From: Macrothele yani
Lineage: Eukaryota; Arthropoda; Arachnida; Araneae; Macrothelidae
Length of the DNA: 64,000 nt
Assembly: GCA_039090855.1 (NCBI GenBank)
Contig: CM077012.1
Location: forward strand, 142,200,541-142,264,540
Direction of reading: 5' to 3'
Of the stretch, positions 1 to 10,016 are shown in pieces; position 1 is the first letter of the stretch; every line of letters starts with the position of its first letter. Under the pieces are notes generated by a model, which was not told where the DNA came from, did not search any database, and worked only from the letters and a program-made list of their open reading frames with translations. A program made the position numbers and the translations under genes.

Positions 1-1125
1 ATATGGAATTCAGATGGGAAACAAAATACTGACAGTCAGAGACATGATTAATAATACAGAAAATAGCAGTGTTTTGGAAAAAGCTGGCATTTATGAAATA
101 CCAATAACAGGCATCCCTCCAATATCATACATAGGGAGTACTAAAAACCAATTGAAACATCGCCTGCAGCAACACAAAAAATTGGCAAAAAAAAAAAAAA
201 GAAGCAAAAACGGCATTGATACAGTATTGTTTAGACAATCAAAGATACCCGAAATTTGAAGACATCAAAATAATTAAATCATGTAACAATGAAAGACATT
301 TGCGCATTACAGAATCTGTGCTGATAGAAAAAAATAGGGATCGAGTATGTAATCATAATGACCCAAATATACTTAACGAAAAATGGAAAGAACTAATAAA
401 AATAGAACAAAAAAAAAAAATACTGCAGAAGAAAAGAAAATATTAACTAAAGTTCCTAACAGATGGAGCCACAGTGGCAAAGTTTTCAATATGACGTGGG
501 AGATGGGCTGGCACTGATAATCGCTTCTTGCACTCATTCGCACTGTGATAGCAGGGCTGATACCACCTAAGAGCCTCCTGAGGACGACCCTGGCCAGATA
601 GAAAGCTGCTAGAGGCAATCTACGTTGAGAATGGCAGAGGTGTGGTGTATGAATGAGGTGGAAATTTGTTCTGAGGAATGAAAGAATGGTATAGAGGGCA
701 GTGAGATGAGTTTGTGTAAATAATTGTATATTAGTTTATTTTTTAGTTAGATGTTTTTGGTGTTTGTAAATAAGAAGTTAATTTATGTTAGTGAATGTTC
801 ACGCACGAGGTTTTACAGAATAGTAAGTTTTATAAGTAAATTAAACTACAGGTTAGGGTTATATAAACGTCGGTGAGATAATATTAGTTTTTAAGTCAGA
901 TAGAGGTTCTTAGACCACGTATCATTGCCGCAGTATGGATAAAAGAATTACTCATTCTGTCAAATAAAGGAGCTGAAGACAACATAAAACTGCCGCACCA
1001 GAAGCCCAAACCAACTGTAGAACTCAAATGGGGGGGGGGGGGGTGCAGAGAAATTTATATTTTTTAAATGAGAACAGACCTAGCAAAGGTAAGGTTCTTA
1101 TTACTCTCATTAAAGTAATTGTAGG
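1..1125 (+). mobile_element. Penelope-like element, 3' fragment (family PLE-A, copy 1)
   Basis: This is the 3' end of a Penelope-like retroelement, already 5'-truncated or cut by the window edge. It holds a broken GIY-YIG endonuclease (14-446) followed by about 650 bp of non-coding tail. The same sequence recurs at 4960-6090 in the same order through endonuclease, the block around GATAGCAGGGCTGATACCA, and the AAAGTCA/AATAAAG-type tail, so the boundaries are set by that comparison. There is a run of G residues at 1030-1042. No reverse transcriptase is present here. Confidence 0.75.
14..446 (+). pseudogene. GIY-YIG endonuclease end of a Penelope-like protein, frameshifted
   Basis: Two overlapping reading frames (14-259 and 216-446) make up one GIY-YIG nuclease domain. 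The first has AGIYEIP and, some 10 residues later, SYIGSTKNQLKHRLQQHKK, which are the GIY and YIG motifs and the following helix with its arginine. The second continues with PKFEDIKIIKSC and ITESVLIEKN, containing the expected glutamate. The frame breaks inside a run of 14 A residues near 187-200, which may be a mutation or a sequencing indel. In the family this domain nicks target DNA for target-primed reverse transcription. The reverse-transcriptase part is absent. A second copy lies at 4984-5407. Confidence 0.8.
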
Positions 1126-1779
1126 CACGTAAACTGTTGAATGGTTATAGTAACACTGGCTTTTCAAACAACGAATTATAAATTTTACATTCGTGCTTTA
1201 TAAAATAAGGCAAAAAAAAAAAAAAGTGCAAACCAAGAAGCAATTTAGAGTAAAAAGGGAGGGGGGGAACAAAGAAAAACTGAAGTGAGCTTTTTGCAGA
1301 GCACTGCCATGAAATTACATATGCTGATTTTAAACTTACTTTGTTATAAAGCACCAACATAAAATTGGACATTTTGTACCTGAAGCGTCAACATAAAATC
1401 AGTAAATGCAAAATATTTAAGTACATTAGGAGATGTTCCAGTTTTGAATAATGAATACCCTGATCTTTTGAATACCCTTGCACCCGTAAAACTGAGCTAC
1501 AGATGAAATCAGCTAAGTCTGTCATAAATGAAAAAAACATTGCATACATAGGCTTCCAAGGCAGGCTATGTATGCAGATATATTGGCTTTGTAGTGATGT
1601 ACTCACTCCCAAACACAAATAATTTATCTTATTGATGAAAACAACTGAAAAAAGTATTTAAAAATTCACAAATTAAAATCCCATTTACATAGTTTTATAC
1701 TTACTCTACACACCTACATAACACAATAGCAAAATAGCAAAAACAAGACACCATGCCATAACACAAACAAGAAAGATGA
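1126..1779. other. Intronic sequence without recognisable features
   Basis: AT-rich DNA between a PLE fragment and the tandem repeat. I see no open frame with family resemblance, no splice-flanked exon, and no terminal repeats. Minus-strand open stretches here look like chance. One of them contains LPWK, resembling a Lon motif, but it lies on the wrong side of the Walker A exon. Confidence 0.5.
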
Positions 1780-3530
1780 CACCGAATTTTCGGGTGTAAT
1801 AAGCACGTCTTTTGAAACCGTTCTGACGTAAATTAAATTTATCAAAGCTATTCAAAGGCAATGGAACCGGTATGGAAAAAAATAGTATCTGACAGAAGAA
1901 GGAAGTTTTTCAATCGGGTCTTTAATCCCTCAGATATTGCTGTAAACGGAATTGTGAGATTACAAACTCTTAGAAACAGAGTTATCGACAAAAATAAGAT
2001 TTGACTTTACGTCCCCTGGTGGGAAAACCATGCATTATTTTAGGAAGAAAGTATTCGCAAACGGTTTATCCATACGAGCAGTATCGGTCCAAGAAAAAAA
2101 TTTAGTCGAATTTTCAGGAGCCCAGATTTTGCTACAAATATATCAGAAGCAGAACTTAACACTTATGACCCCTGGTGGTGGCCAAACCATTCTTTACAAA
2201 ACATTAGAAATTATGTGAAAAATATTTTCCATCAGGTCTTGTATGCGATACAGGAAGAATTTTTCAAATCTGAGTTTAGGAGCAGAAAACTCAATTTACC
2301 TTTATGCGCCCTAGCGGAAAGTCTTAAATGATTTACGTGAAAATTTTGAATTTATAGGAAAAACATTTCGCATCGGAAACACTATCCAACAATGAAGGAA
2401 TTTTTCAAATTGGACTTTTAGAAGTAGAGATATTGACAAAAATAAGATACATCTACGCCCCTGGCGTAGAAACCATGCATTATTTCAAGAAGAAAATGTT
2501 CCTAAAAGGTTTGACTTTTTTCAATCAAGATTTTAGAAGCTCATATTTTGCTGCAAATATATCAGAAGCGGAAATTAAGACTTACGTCACCTGGTGGCCA
2601 TACCATTTTTTTTTACAAAAATTAGAAATTATGTGCAAACGATTTCTCATCAGGAGCTGTATCCGGTGCAGAAAGAATTTTTCAAATCTGAGATTTAGAA
2701 GCAGAGAAAGAGTGGGAAATGCATTTTACCTTTACACCCCCTAGCGGAAAGTCTATGAATTATTTGAAAATTTTGAAATTATATTAAAAACATGTCACAC
2801 TGAAAACACTATCCAACAAAAAAGGAATTTTTCAAATCTGACTCCTAGAAGTAGAGATATTGACAAAAATAAGATATACATCTACGCCCCCTGGCGGAGA
2901 AACTGTGGGATATTTTAGGAAGAAAATATTCCGAAAAGGCTTATCGATGTGAGTGGCATCAATCCACGAAAGCATTTTTTCAATCGATATTTTAGAAACT
3001 CAGATTTCATGGCAAATACCTCAGAAGCAAAAATTAACACTTACGCCCCTGGTGACCAAAGTATTCTTTACCAAAAATTCGAAATTATATGCAAAAGATT
3101 TTCCATCATGAGATGTATCTGCTGAAAAAAAAATATTTCAGATCGGAGTTTTAGGAGAAGAGTTACCGGGAAAAATGAAATTTACTTCTACGCCCCCAAG
3201 CGGAAAATCTATGCCTAATTTGAAAAGGAAACTATATCTAAAACACTCTTCGACATAAATGGAATCAAAAGATAAGATTTTTTTCAATCTGATGTTTAGA
3301 AGCAAATATGTGGATTAAAACGTAATTTTGAATTCGACATTATCTGCATTTACACCCTCTAGCAGCAAAATTGTACATCGTAAAAAAAAAAAAAATGAAA
3401 TGAAGGATCATCATTCGCATATTTCAAGCTTCTGAATGCAAAAAGAATTTTTCAAATCGGACTAATAGTTGCAGAGATACACCGTGGGTACAGACGGACA
3501 AACCGATAACAGAAGCACAATCTTTTTTTA
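1780..3530 (+). repeat. Higher-order tandem repeat, about 150-bp units in A-B-C order, copy 1
   Basis: Ten related units are recognisable by a core such as ACGCCCCTGGTGGCCAAACC at about 2011, 2166, 2304, 2454, 2584, 2735, 2884, 3043, 3190 and 3351. Spacing is 130-161 bp. Units fall into three types repeating every 430-443 bp. A has CTGGTGGGAAAACCATGCAT or relatives (2011, 2454, 2884). B has GGCCAAACCATTCTTTAC (2166, 2584, 3043). C has CCCTAGCGGAAAGTCT (2304, 2735, 3190). A final D unit reads ACCCTCTAGCAGCAAAATTG (3351). Between cores the units share blocks like TTTTTCAAATCTGA and TTAGAAGCAGAGATATTG. A second dispersed copy at 60230-61890 ends in the same D unit, so this looks like a mobile or segmentally copied block and not a locus-bound satellite. 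Short open frames inside it look incidental. Confidence 0.8.
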
Positions 3531-3904
3531 CACGACTTGCTAAAAAGAAACATCCAAACAAACAAATAAATACAACAATGCAACTGGCAATGTGTGATCT
3601 TTTACTCACTATTAATACACAAATCATCAATGAGAAAACATTCTCTTGTGAAAAGAATTAGACCACAAGAAAAATCAGCACTCTTGCAGCAATGATAAAT
3701 TACAACCATCATTGCTCAATTCATCAATAGTAGGAACAAATTTAACCTGGCAAGAAAACCGCTTATATTTTACCAAACAATAATGTAACAACATTCTCAA
3801 CAGTACAAGCAAATCACAGCTCCACTTGCAAATAAAGGCACAGGATGACAAAAGTTTTTCAAAGTAAAAATGCAAAGATAAGCAAACACTTGTGTTATGT
3901 ACAT
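3531..3904. other. Intronic sequence without recognisable features
   Basis: About 370 bp of AT-rich DNA between the tandem repeat and the mariner element. Two short minus-strand open frames here show no family resemblance. Confidence 0.45.
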
Positions 3905-4896
3905 GTTACAAAGCCCATTCAATAAAAACTGAGTAATTTTTTGGGGGTTGGCAACAGTGCGATGGGGAAAACCCCACGCAGATGACTGAATTAAGGAAGT
4001 ATCTATGGCAACACTAATTAGCTGTGACAGAAGATTCTGGTTTTGTTATTGCACAGTTGTTTAAGGTAAGTCTGCATTTCACCATACAGCTATGGAGGTT
4101 AACGATTCAGATTTACGAAGTGAAATGCGTTGTGCGATAAAATTTTGCTATCGTTTGGGTAAAATGGCTCTAGAAACAGTTGATTTAATGAAAAAGCTTA
4201 GAGATAAATGTTTGGGCGAATCAACAATTTTTAGATGGCACCATGATTTCAAAAAGGGCGTTTGTCGGCAGAACTTGCTCCTAGCACTGGTCAACCTGAA
4301 AGTGTTGTTAAGGAGCATATTGTTAACACTGTTTGGGCAATCCTGCAAGAAGATCGATGAATGAAAACACAGCGGTGTAAACTAATATTTCAAAAAATCA
4401 GCATTCTGCATTCTTTGCGACAAATTACTGCTGCATCGTGTGCGTTCCAGATGGGTACCTCATCACCCGACGAGAGAACAATTGTTAGCCAGAGTTCAGG
4501 TATGTCACGAGTGGAAATAAATGATTGAAAAGGATCCAAACGTTCTAAACACAGTAATAACTGCCGATGAAACATGGGTCCACTATTTCAACCCCCTCAC
4601 AAAGCATACAACAAGTGTCTGGAAACACAAAGGCTCGCCTCCTCCAATAAAAGTCTGCTAAACAAAATCAACTGAGAAGGCAATTTTCTTCGATCATAAA
4701 GGTGTAGTCTACCAGCATGCCCTTCCTCCACAAATTACTGTTAATGCTGAGTATTACATTTCAGTCTTGAAAGGTCCGTGATGACTCATATCGATTAAGC
4801 GACCAGAACTGGTGGGCAAGTGGACCCTACACCATAACACCAGCCTGCATGTGGCTGCTTGTGTTCAACAGTTTATTACAAAATGCAGTATTAAAA
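3905..4896 (+). mobile_element. mariner-type DNA transposon, degraded and 3'-truncated
   Basis: The element begins in the region of AAAACTGAGTAATTTTTTGG, followed by a transposase start at 4092. The coding region runs in broken frames to about 4885, where it stops before the third catalytic residue and before any right terminal repeat. The right edge coincides with the 54-bp inverted repeat at 4897-4950 and then PLE-A copy 2, suggesting that the PLE insertion or a linked deletion removed the mariner 3' end. The left terminal repeat cannot be confirmed without its partner. Confidence 0.7.
4092..4885 (+). pseudogene. mariner transposase pseudogene
   Basis: The N-terminus reads MEVNDSDLRSEMRCAIKFCY with KLRDKCLGESTIFRWHHDFK, the paired helix-turn-helix DNA-binding region of mariner transposases. 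After a frameshift around 4300-4360 the catalytic half resumes with TADETWVHYF (first aspartate) and then FFDHKGVVYQHALPP. The second catalytic motif, normally HDNARPH, has decayed to HHNTSLH, losing the aspartate. Stops occur at several points, for example near 4660 and 4780. The third motif is missing through truncation. Cut-and-paste transposition by this copy is impossible. Confidence 0.8.
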
Positions 4897-4950
4897 TCTC
4901 TGTTGATATTCTTGGAAGGTAAGGTTACCTTCCAAGAATATCAACAGAGA
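4897..4950. repeat. Perfect 26-bp inverted repeat with a 2-bp centre (snap-back)
   Basis: Arms 4897-4922 and 4925-4950 are exact reverse complements around a GG centre, with the inner part reading TTGGAAGGTAA/TTACCTTCCAA. It joins the truncated mariner to PLE-A copy 2, 20-odd bases before the endonuclease region. A minute inverted start like this fits the inverted 5' junctions seen in the other two PLE composites of the window. Confidence 0.85.
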
Positions 4951-6090
4951 TAAATAAGTTATGCCACAAATATGGAATTCAGATGGGAAACAAAGTACTA
5001 ACGGTCAAAGATATAATTAATAATACGGAAAAAAGCAGTATCTTGGAAAAAGCTGGTGTGTATGAAACTCCTGAACAGGCATCCCACCAATATCGTACAT
5101 AGGGAGTACCAAAAACCAATTAAAACATCGCCTACAACAACACAAAAAATTGGCAAAAAAAAAAAAAGAAGCAAAAACTGCACTGATACAATACTGCTTA
5201 GATAATCAAAGATACCCAAAATTTGAAGACATCAAAATAATTAAATCATGTAACAATGAAAGACATTTGCGTATTGCAGAATCAGTACTGATTGAAAAAA
5301 ATAGGGATCGAGTATGTAATCATAATGACCCAAATATACTTAATGAAAAATGGAAAGAACTAATAAAAATAGAACAAAAATGGAAAAAATACTCCATAAG
5401 AAAATAAAATATTAACTACAGTTCTTAACAGATGGAGGCATGTGTTCAATATGACGTGGGACATGAGGCCGACACAAGAAATCGCTTCTCTCACTAACTC
5501 GCACTGTGATAGCAGGGCTGATACCAACTGGCCTCCAGATGATGACCCTGGATGGGTGGAAAGCTGCTCGGGGGCAATCTACGTTGGGAACGGTAGAGGT
5601 GTGGTGCATGAATGAGAGTGTGAGACGAGTTTGTAAATAGAGGGCAATGAGATAAGTTCGTTGTGAATAATTGAATTTTAGGCTTTTAAATGTTTTGTTT
5701 AGATGTTTTGGTGTTTGTAAATAGGAAGTTTGTTTATGGTTTCTGAATGTTCATATAATCAGGTGCACTGAATGACAGGGTTTTTTTTTTTTTTTAAGCA
5801 AATTAGATTACCGGTTAGGGTTATTCAAAGTCAATGTAAATATAGGGTTTTTAAAGTATAAAAGAGGTTTCTTGGACCAATGTATCGGTTCTGCAGTATA
5901 GGTTAATAAATTGCTCACTCAGTCAAATAAAAGAACATGTTGAAGACAACATAAAAAACCACTGCACCAACGGCCAAAATCAACCGTGGATATTAAAATG
6001 GAAGTTAACGTGCAAAGAAATGTATGCTTTTCTGAGAGAATGAACCTACTGGTAAGGGTAAGTTCACTTTCATTGCTCTTATTAAAAAAA
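4951..6090 (+). mobile_element. Penelope-like element, 3' fragment (family PLE-A, copy 2)
   Basis: This copy aligns over its full length with 1-1125: the endonuclease end (4984-5407), the TGATAGCAGGGCTGATACCA block, and the tail ending near ATTGCTCTTATTAAAAAAAG. It is 5'-truncated and lacks the reverse transcriptase. Differences from copy 1 include several substitutions and length changes in A and T runs, so the two are separate, older insertions. A T run lies at 5782-5796. Confidence 0.75.
4984..5407 (+). pseudogene. GIY-YIG endonuclease end of a Penelope-like protein, broken
   Basis: The first part encodes the GIY motif as AGVYET, then shifts frame just before PPISYIGSTKNQ because of a small deletion near 5060-5090 relative to copy 1. 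From 5150 the frame encodes AKTALIQYCLDNQRYPKF, KIIKSCNNERHLRI and AESVLIEKN, equivalent to the second half of the domain, ending KYSIRK at 5407. The nuclease is therefore interrupted. In intact elements this domain is fused behind the reverse transcriptase. Confidence 0.75.
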
Positions 6091-6828
6091 GTTTAGTTCA
6101 AAAAGTCACCGACAGGGGGAATATGGTGCTGTTGTAGCCCAGGAAGCAGAAATTTGCATAAAATGTAAGTGAACATGTGTTGCTGGCAGCATAGAGCTAT
6201 GAATTAAAGGGACAACTTCACAAGTGCATCCCTATTTATAGTCAAGCTCAACATGTGCCTCATGTTACCTCAAAATGCGTAAAAACTAGTGTAGATGAAT
6301 TCTTCCCATTCAGTCTATGAATTCAATAAATTTTAAATAAAGAATTACAAAAATTCAATTTTCATCATAAAAACAGCAATTTTAACTCTACAATTTCTCC
6401 ACAAGTAACACCAGATCTTTCAATACAGAATCCATTTAAATCCATTCTCACATCTCTTAATACACAATCACAAGGCAGAATCAACTTATTTTTATTAATC
6501 TCTGAACATTTCCAAATTTCACAAAAAATGAACTCTTCAATGATGTTCAATTCCATTAGCACTTATTTTAAAAATGCATTTATATGACATGGAAAGTTTA
6601 AATAAAAAACAGTACAGAGGAATTTCATAAACTTGAATATACATATGTAATCTTTCATGGCCATCTTTTCAAAGAAAAAAAAATTGCATATTGCTGAATA
6701 GATGCAGTGAATTTTCTACAGCTTTATTGAATGGCAATCTAAGTGAATAACAAGTCTTCATGACCATCTCTCATTTGTAAGCAACAGTAACACAAAAACA
6801 CACGAAGGTAGAAAAACTGCATGGGTAC
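6091..6828. other. LONP2 intron downstream of the Walker A exon, no further features seen
   Basis: I searched the minus strand for the next Lon segment (IALGG...RGHRRTYVG and the Walker B LLDEVDK) and did not find it. The sequence is AT-rich with no terminal repeats. A 65-codon open stretch at 6365-6562 has no family resemblance. Confidence 0.5.
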
Positions 6829-7014
6829 CTGTGAAATTCCCTTCCCAGGGATCTTGCTATTGATCGACCAACACTAGTTTTACCCACACCTGGGGGCCCA
6901 ACAAAGCACAAGATAGGACCTTTAAGTGTATTCTTCAATTGGCGAACAGCTAAATATTCCAGCACACGTCGCTTCAATTTACTCATTCCATAGTGGTCAG
7001 CATCCAAGTCAGCT
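6829..7014 (-). CDS. LONP2: LONP2 exon: peroxisomal Lon protease, AAA+ Walker A exon
   Basis: This 186-nt exon encodes the start of the AAA+ ATPase module of a Lon protease, an ATP-driven protease that unfolds and degrades proteins in the peroxisome matrix. The read-through begins with DLDADHYGM, continues with [11 protein letters not shown] and KGPILCF, and carries a perfect Walker A P-loop, GPPGVGKTS, ending at LGREFHR. The stretch [20 protein letters not shown] is typical of the peroxisomal LONP2 branch rather than mitochondrial LONP1, as judged from remembered family features. Splicing is clear: the acceptor CTTCCCTTGCAG lies just right of 7014 and the donor AG|GTACCC just left of 6829. 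Both boundaries are phase 2, which fits the exon at 29941-30015. The Walker B exon was not found to the left and probably lies outside the window. Confidence 0.93.
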
Positions 7015-7984
7015 CTGCAAGGGAAGAAAATTCACACACTATCACTATTACTTCAAAAATTAATGGAACTAAAAAAAAATTGGGAAAATTTTCTTATATG
7101 TCACCCATTATGCAATTCTGCAAATATCTTACCCCCTGCTCCCACTACATTTTCAGTACAAGCAACTGCAATCCTATTTCATTTCAAATACTGGTCATTC
7201 CATTTCAAGTGATCCAATGAAAAAAATTTACCCCAGAAAGGCACAATTAGTTATAAATTTTAATAAATTAGGTTTTATTTTAATATAAATAAGCTTGGAT
7301 TTTTTATATTTTTGTAAGCTACCTACCTCTCTCCCCCAGCCCTGCCCCCTCCCCAGTTAACCTTAATTTTAACCTGACTTTGATTGTTTACTATCTCTGG
7401 GGTTACATTAAATGAGCCGAATTTTAAAAAATCCATGAGGGTAAGGTCAACAAGTGTTAAAATATTGGATCACTTGACACTGAAGGCCCATAACCACATC
7501 TGTAGACAGGACAAAAACATTACAAAAAATTAACCACAAATATTTAGTGTTCCCTGGAGCTATGACAAAGTTCTGAATAATTAGTATAGTGCACTACGAA
7601 GCATCAATTTTTAATACTTGAAATATTTTTCATTTCCTGAGAGTACATTTTCATGTTAGGCTCAAGGATGTTATAGAAATATGATTTATTTATTGTATAT
7701 TTTCACTGCTAGTCTTTTTATGAATTAATGTAATAAAATTATAAGCTGTCATTCAGAAATGTACCTTTTTCTTGTCTTAACAAACACCAGCATAAAAATT
7801 GGCAGGTTGTACCCTTCTACTTAGCTTTTACAGTCAATTATTACATTCACACTGATAAAATCCAAAAAGTTTTAACCAAAAGAGCTAAAAGATAAAAATA
7901 TATTACTGTATATACTCTCATAAGCCAACCACCCTACTTCAAGAGCTAAAAATTTGTGGAAAACCTTGATCCACATACAAGCTG
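7015..7984. other. LONP2 intron, no features seen
   Basis: AT-rich intron upstream of the Walker A exon, with a C-rich patch (CTCTCCCCCAGCCCTGCCCC) near 7330-7350. No exon, RNA gene or transposon end is recognised. Confidence 0.5.
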
Positions 7985-8610
7985 ACCTTAAATTTCAATT
8001 ATAATACATTTGCCTCAATCTCAATATGAGAGCAAGAATAGGCTCTGTACTTCAAATTGTAGTACTCTTGTTGGTACCACAATTTTCTGTTCCACACGTT
8101 ATTTACACTTTATACGAACTTCACTGGATCTTTATGAAACTTAACAATTGCAAAAAGAAATTGAAATTCAGGCTCATATCTTCTTATTTGTGGAATTTTA
8201 AGTTTCTTGAAGAATGCCTTAAAACGATTTTCTAACTGCTTGGTAGAATAACTTACGGGCTCGTAGGTTACTCTATTATTGAGTTCCATAGTTAACAATT
8301 CAAAATAGAACTTCTTACAGATAATTGCAAAATTATTGCTAGCTTTATCCGTAGTGGTAAAAATAAACAGGTCTTGTAGTTTGGAGAGTGACCTTTTAGC
8401 ATCTCCAGAGAAAAAGAGATTTCTATCAAAACAAAAATCAAGACCTGCCAACTCATTAGTGAAGTCATTGATTATATTATATTTCCATTCTGCGAAGGCC
8501 TCAATAGGCTGATTGTATGTTAAACTGGTTTTTATAATGTACCTATTAATATCTTGAGTGAAGCTCTCAAGAATCCTCTCTTTGGAGATTTGGTATATAT
8601 ATATACACAC
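7985..8610 (-). pseudogene. Penelope-like reverse transcriptase, N-terminal fragment (family PLE-B)
   Basis: The minus-strand frame 8649-8110 encodes the region ahead of and into the reverse-transcriptase fingers. Landmarks are FIFTTTDKASNNFAIICKKF, the TDK..N motif in which PLE enzymes bind primer-template, then EFQFLFAIVKFHKDPVKF, the P-K-x-HK motif. After a frameshift near 8112 the sequence continues with ITCGTENCGTNKSTTI toward 7985. The same motif order occurs at 52980-53090 (IYAIPKFHKEPVSFHFITSG), so the two belong to related PLEs. Palm motifs and endonuclease are missing. The right side is bounded by a TA/CA microsatellite and a Tc1 element. Confidence 0.7.
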
Positions 8611-8621
8611 ACACAGACACA
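8594..8621. repeat. (TA)n-(CA)n microsatellite
   Basis: A short run of TATATATATA followed by ACACACACACAG lies directly left of the Tc1 terminal repeat that starts at 8622. The usual TA target dinucleotide is not cleanly preserved here. Confidence 0.8.
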
Positions 8622-9640
8622 CACTATCTACCAACAAATAATTGGACACCCCTGCAATCGACGATATCTGCGGTCCTGAAACACATCACGGCTCCCGCCG
8701 TTAAATATTGTGTGGGAAACAACGCAACCAGTCGCATGCAAGATGCCACGCAGTTCGGAGATCTCCGATTTCGAGAAAGGTGTAATAGTCGGTTATCACA
8801 GAAATGGCCGATCCATACGCGACATATCCAGCGAGTTGAAGTACCCAAAATCGACAGTGGCCTACATGATTGGCAAGTGGAAGATGAGAGGTGACTGTCT
8901 GAATGTGCCCCGGCTCGGCAGACCCACAAAACTGGGAGTTGGAGACAGACGGGTGCTGGCCAGAGAAATTCGGAAGAACTGCACCAAATCGATGGGCCAC
9001 ATCCGCGAGGAGTTTCAACAGGCATCCGGGAGTGTTCTTTCGATGAATACCATCCGTAAGGAAGCCTATCTGATCGGTTATCATGGACGTGCTGCTGCCC
9101 ACAAGCCTTTGATCACCAAGTCCAATAGCGCTGCACTGCTAACGTGGTGCAAAGAACGTCGACAGTGGACCGTTGAGCAGTGGAAACAGGTTCTCTGGAG
9201 CGACGAATCAAGGTTCATCCTCTACCGTTCTGATGGCAGGGTCTGGGTTTGGCGTCTGCCTGGAGAACGCCTCCTGCAGGAATGTATTGTGCAACTGTGA
9301 AGTTCGGCGGCGGTGGAATTATGCTATGGGGGTGTTTCTCCTGGTATGGCACGGGACCCTTGGTTGCAATTCCTGGTAGACTCAACGCCGAGACCTACTG
9401 CACCATTTTGGATGGCCATGCGCTTCCTACGTTGTGGCAGTTTTACGGGGTGCACCCATGTTACTTTCAGGATGACAATGTCACCTGTTATGTTGCGAGG
9501 TCCACCATGGCTTGGTATGGTGACAATGGGGTTAATCGAATGGACTGGACTGGACTGGACTGTGCTGTGCTGTGCTGAGCTGAGCCCAGACCTTAACCCT
9601 ATCTAGCACCTCTGGGACGAGTTGGAGCGTTGACTTAAGG
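8622..9640 (+). mobile_element. Tc1-type transposon, family Tc1-A copy 1, right end lost
   Basis: The left terminus CACTATCTACCAACAAATAA matches the termini of the complete copy at 18260-19478. The transposase runs left to right in broken frames. At about 9635-9641 the sequence switches abruptly to the middle of a different Tc1 family, so the last third of this element and its right terminal repeat are missing. Confidence 0.85.
8710..9635 (+). pseudogene. Tc1 transposase pseudogene (family Tc1-A)
   Basis: Frame 8710-9300 encodes the paired helix-turn-helix region (SDFEKGVIVGYHRNGRSIRD, KYPKSTVAYMIGKWK), the GRPTKL GRPR-like linker and the first catalytic aspartate in VLWSDESRFIL. A frameshift near 9297 moves the rest into another frame: FGGGGIMLWGCFSWYGTGPL and CYFQDDNVTC, with the second aspartate. 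A tandem GGACT/GTGCT-like expansion near 9540-9580 precedes SPDLNPI. The codon for the catalytic glutamate is now TAG at about 9604, so this copy is dead by frameshift and by nonsense mutation at the active site. Confidence 0.85.
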
Positions 9641-10016
9641 GGTGCGCGATAGGCATGCAACACTCTCGCAGGTATCACCGGAATTCAATGCTGGAGCCTC
9701 AACAAGCATCAGCGTCCGGACTGTGCAATGTACCCTGCATGATATCGGCTTTGGGAGCAGACGCCCAACTAGAGTCCCCTTGATGGGTGCACTACACAAA
9801 GCTATGCGCCTCACTTGGGCACGGCAACACCGCCACTGGACACTTGACTGGAAACAAGTAGCCTGGTCTGACAAGTTGCGTTTCCAACTGTATCGGGTAG
9901 ATGGAAGGATTCGTGTGTGGCACAAACCCCATGAAGCCATGGATCCCACCTGTCAACAGGGAACTGTACTGGCTGGGGGGGGGGTCCGTAATGGTATGGG
10001 GTGCGTTTAGCTGGAC
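9641..10016 (+). pseudogene. Tc1 transposase, left part of a split copy (family Tc1-C)
   Basis: The frame 9642-10010 encodes RDRHATLSQVSPEFN, ISVRTVQCTLHDIGFGSRRP, RLTWARQHRHWTLDWKQVAW and SDKLRFQLYRVDGRIRVW, which is the second helix-turn-helix and the first catalytic aspartate. It stops at GCGTTTAGCTGGAC, encoding AFSWT, where a 4.6 kb insertion begins. The protein resumes at 14643 with WTSLGPLVSLQ. The N-terminal DNA-binding half is missing because the copy joins Tc1-A directly at about 9641. A run of ten G residues near 9974-9984 shifts the frame. Confidence 0.85.

Noticed and set aside
1540..1620. LPWK motif on the minus strand, like the Lon NYxEL...LPW segment
   Set aside because: It lies downstream of the Walker A exon, has no splice sites, and the true segment was found at 29941-30015.
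2030..2744. Short plus-strand proteins (MHYFRKK.. and MTKIRY..)
   Set aside because: They are translations of tandem repeat units, with no start context or family resemblance.
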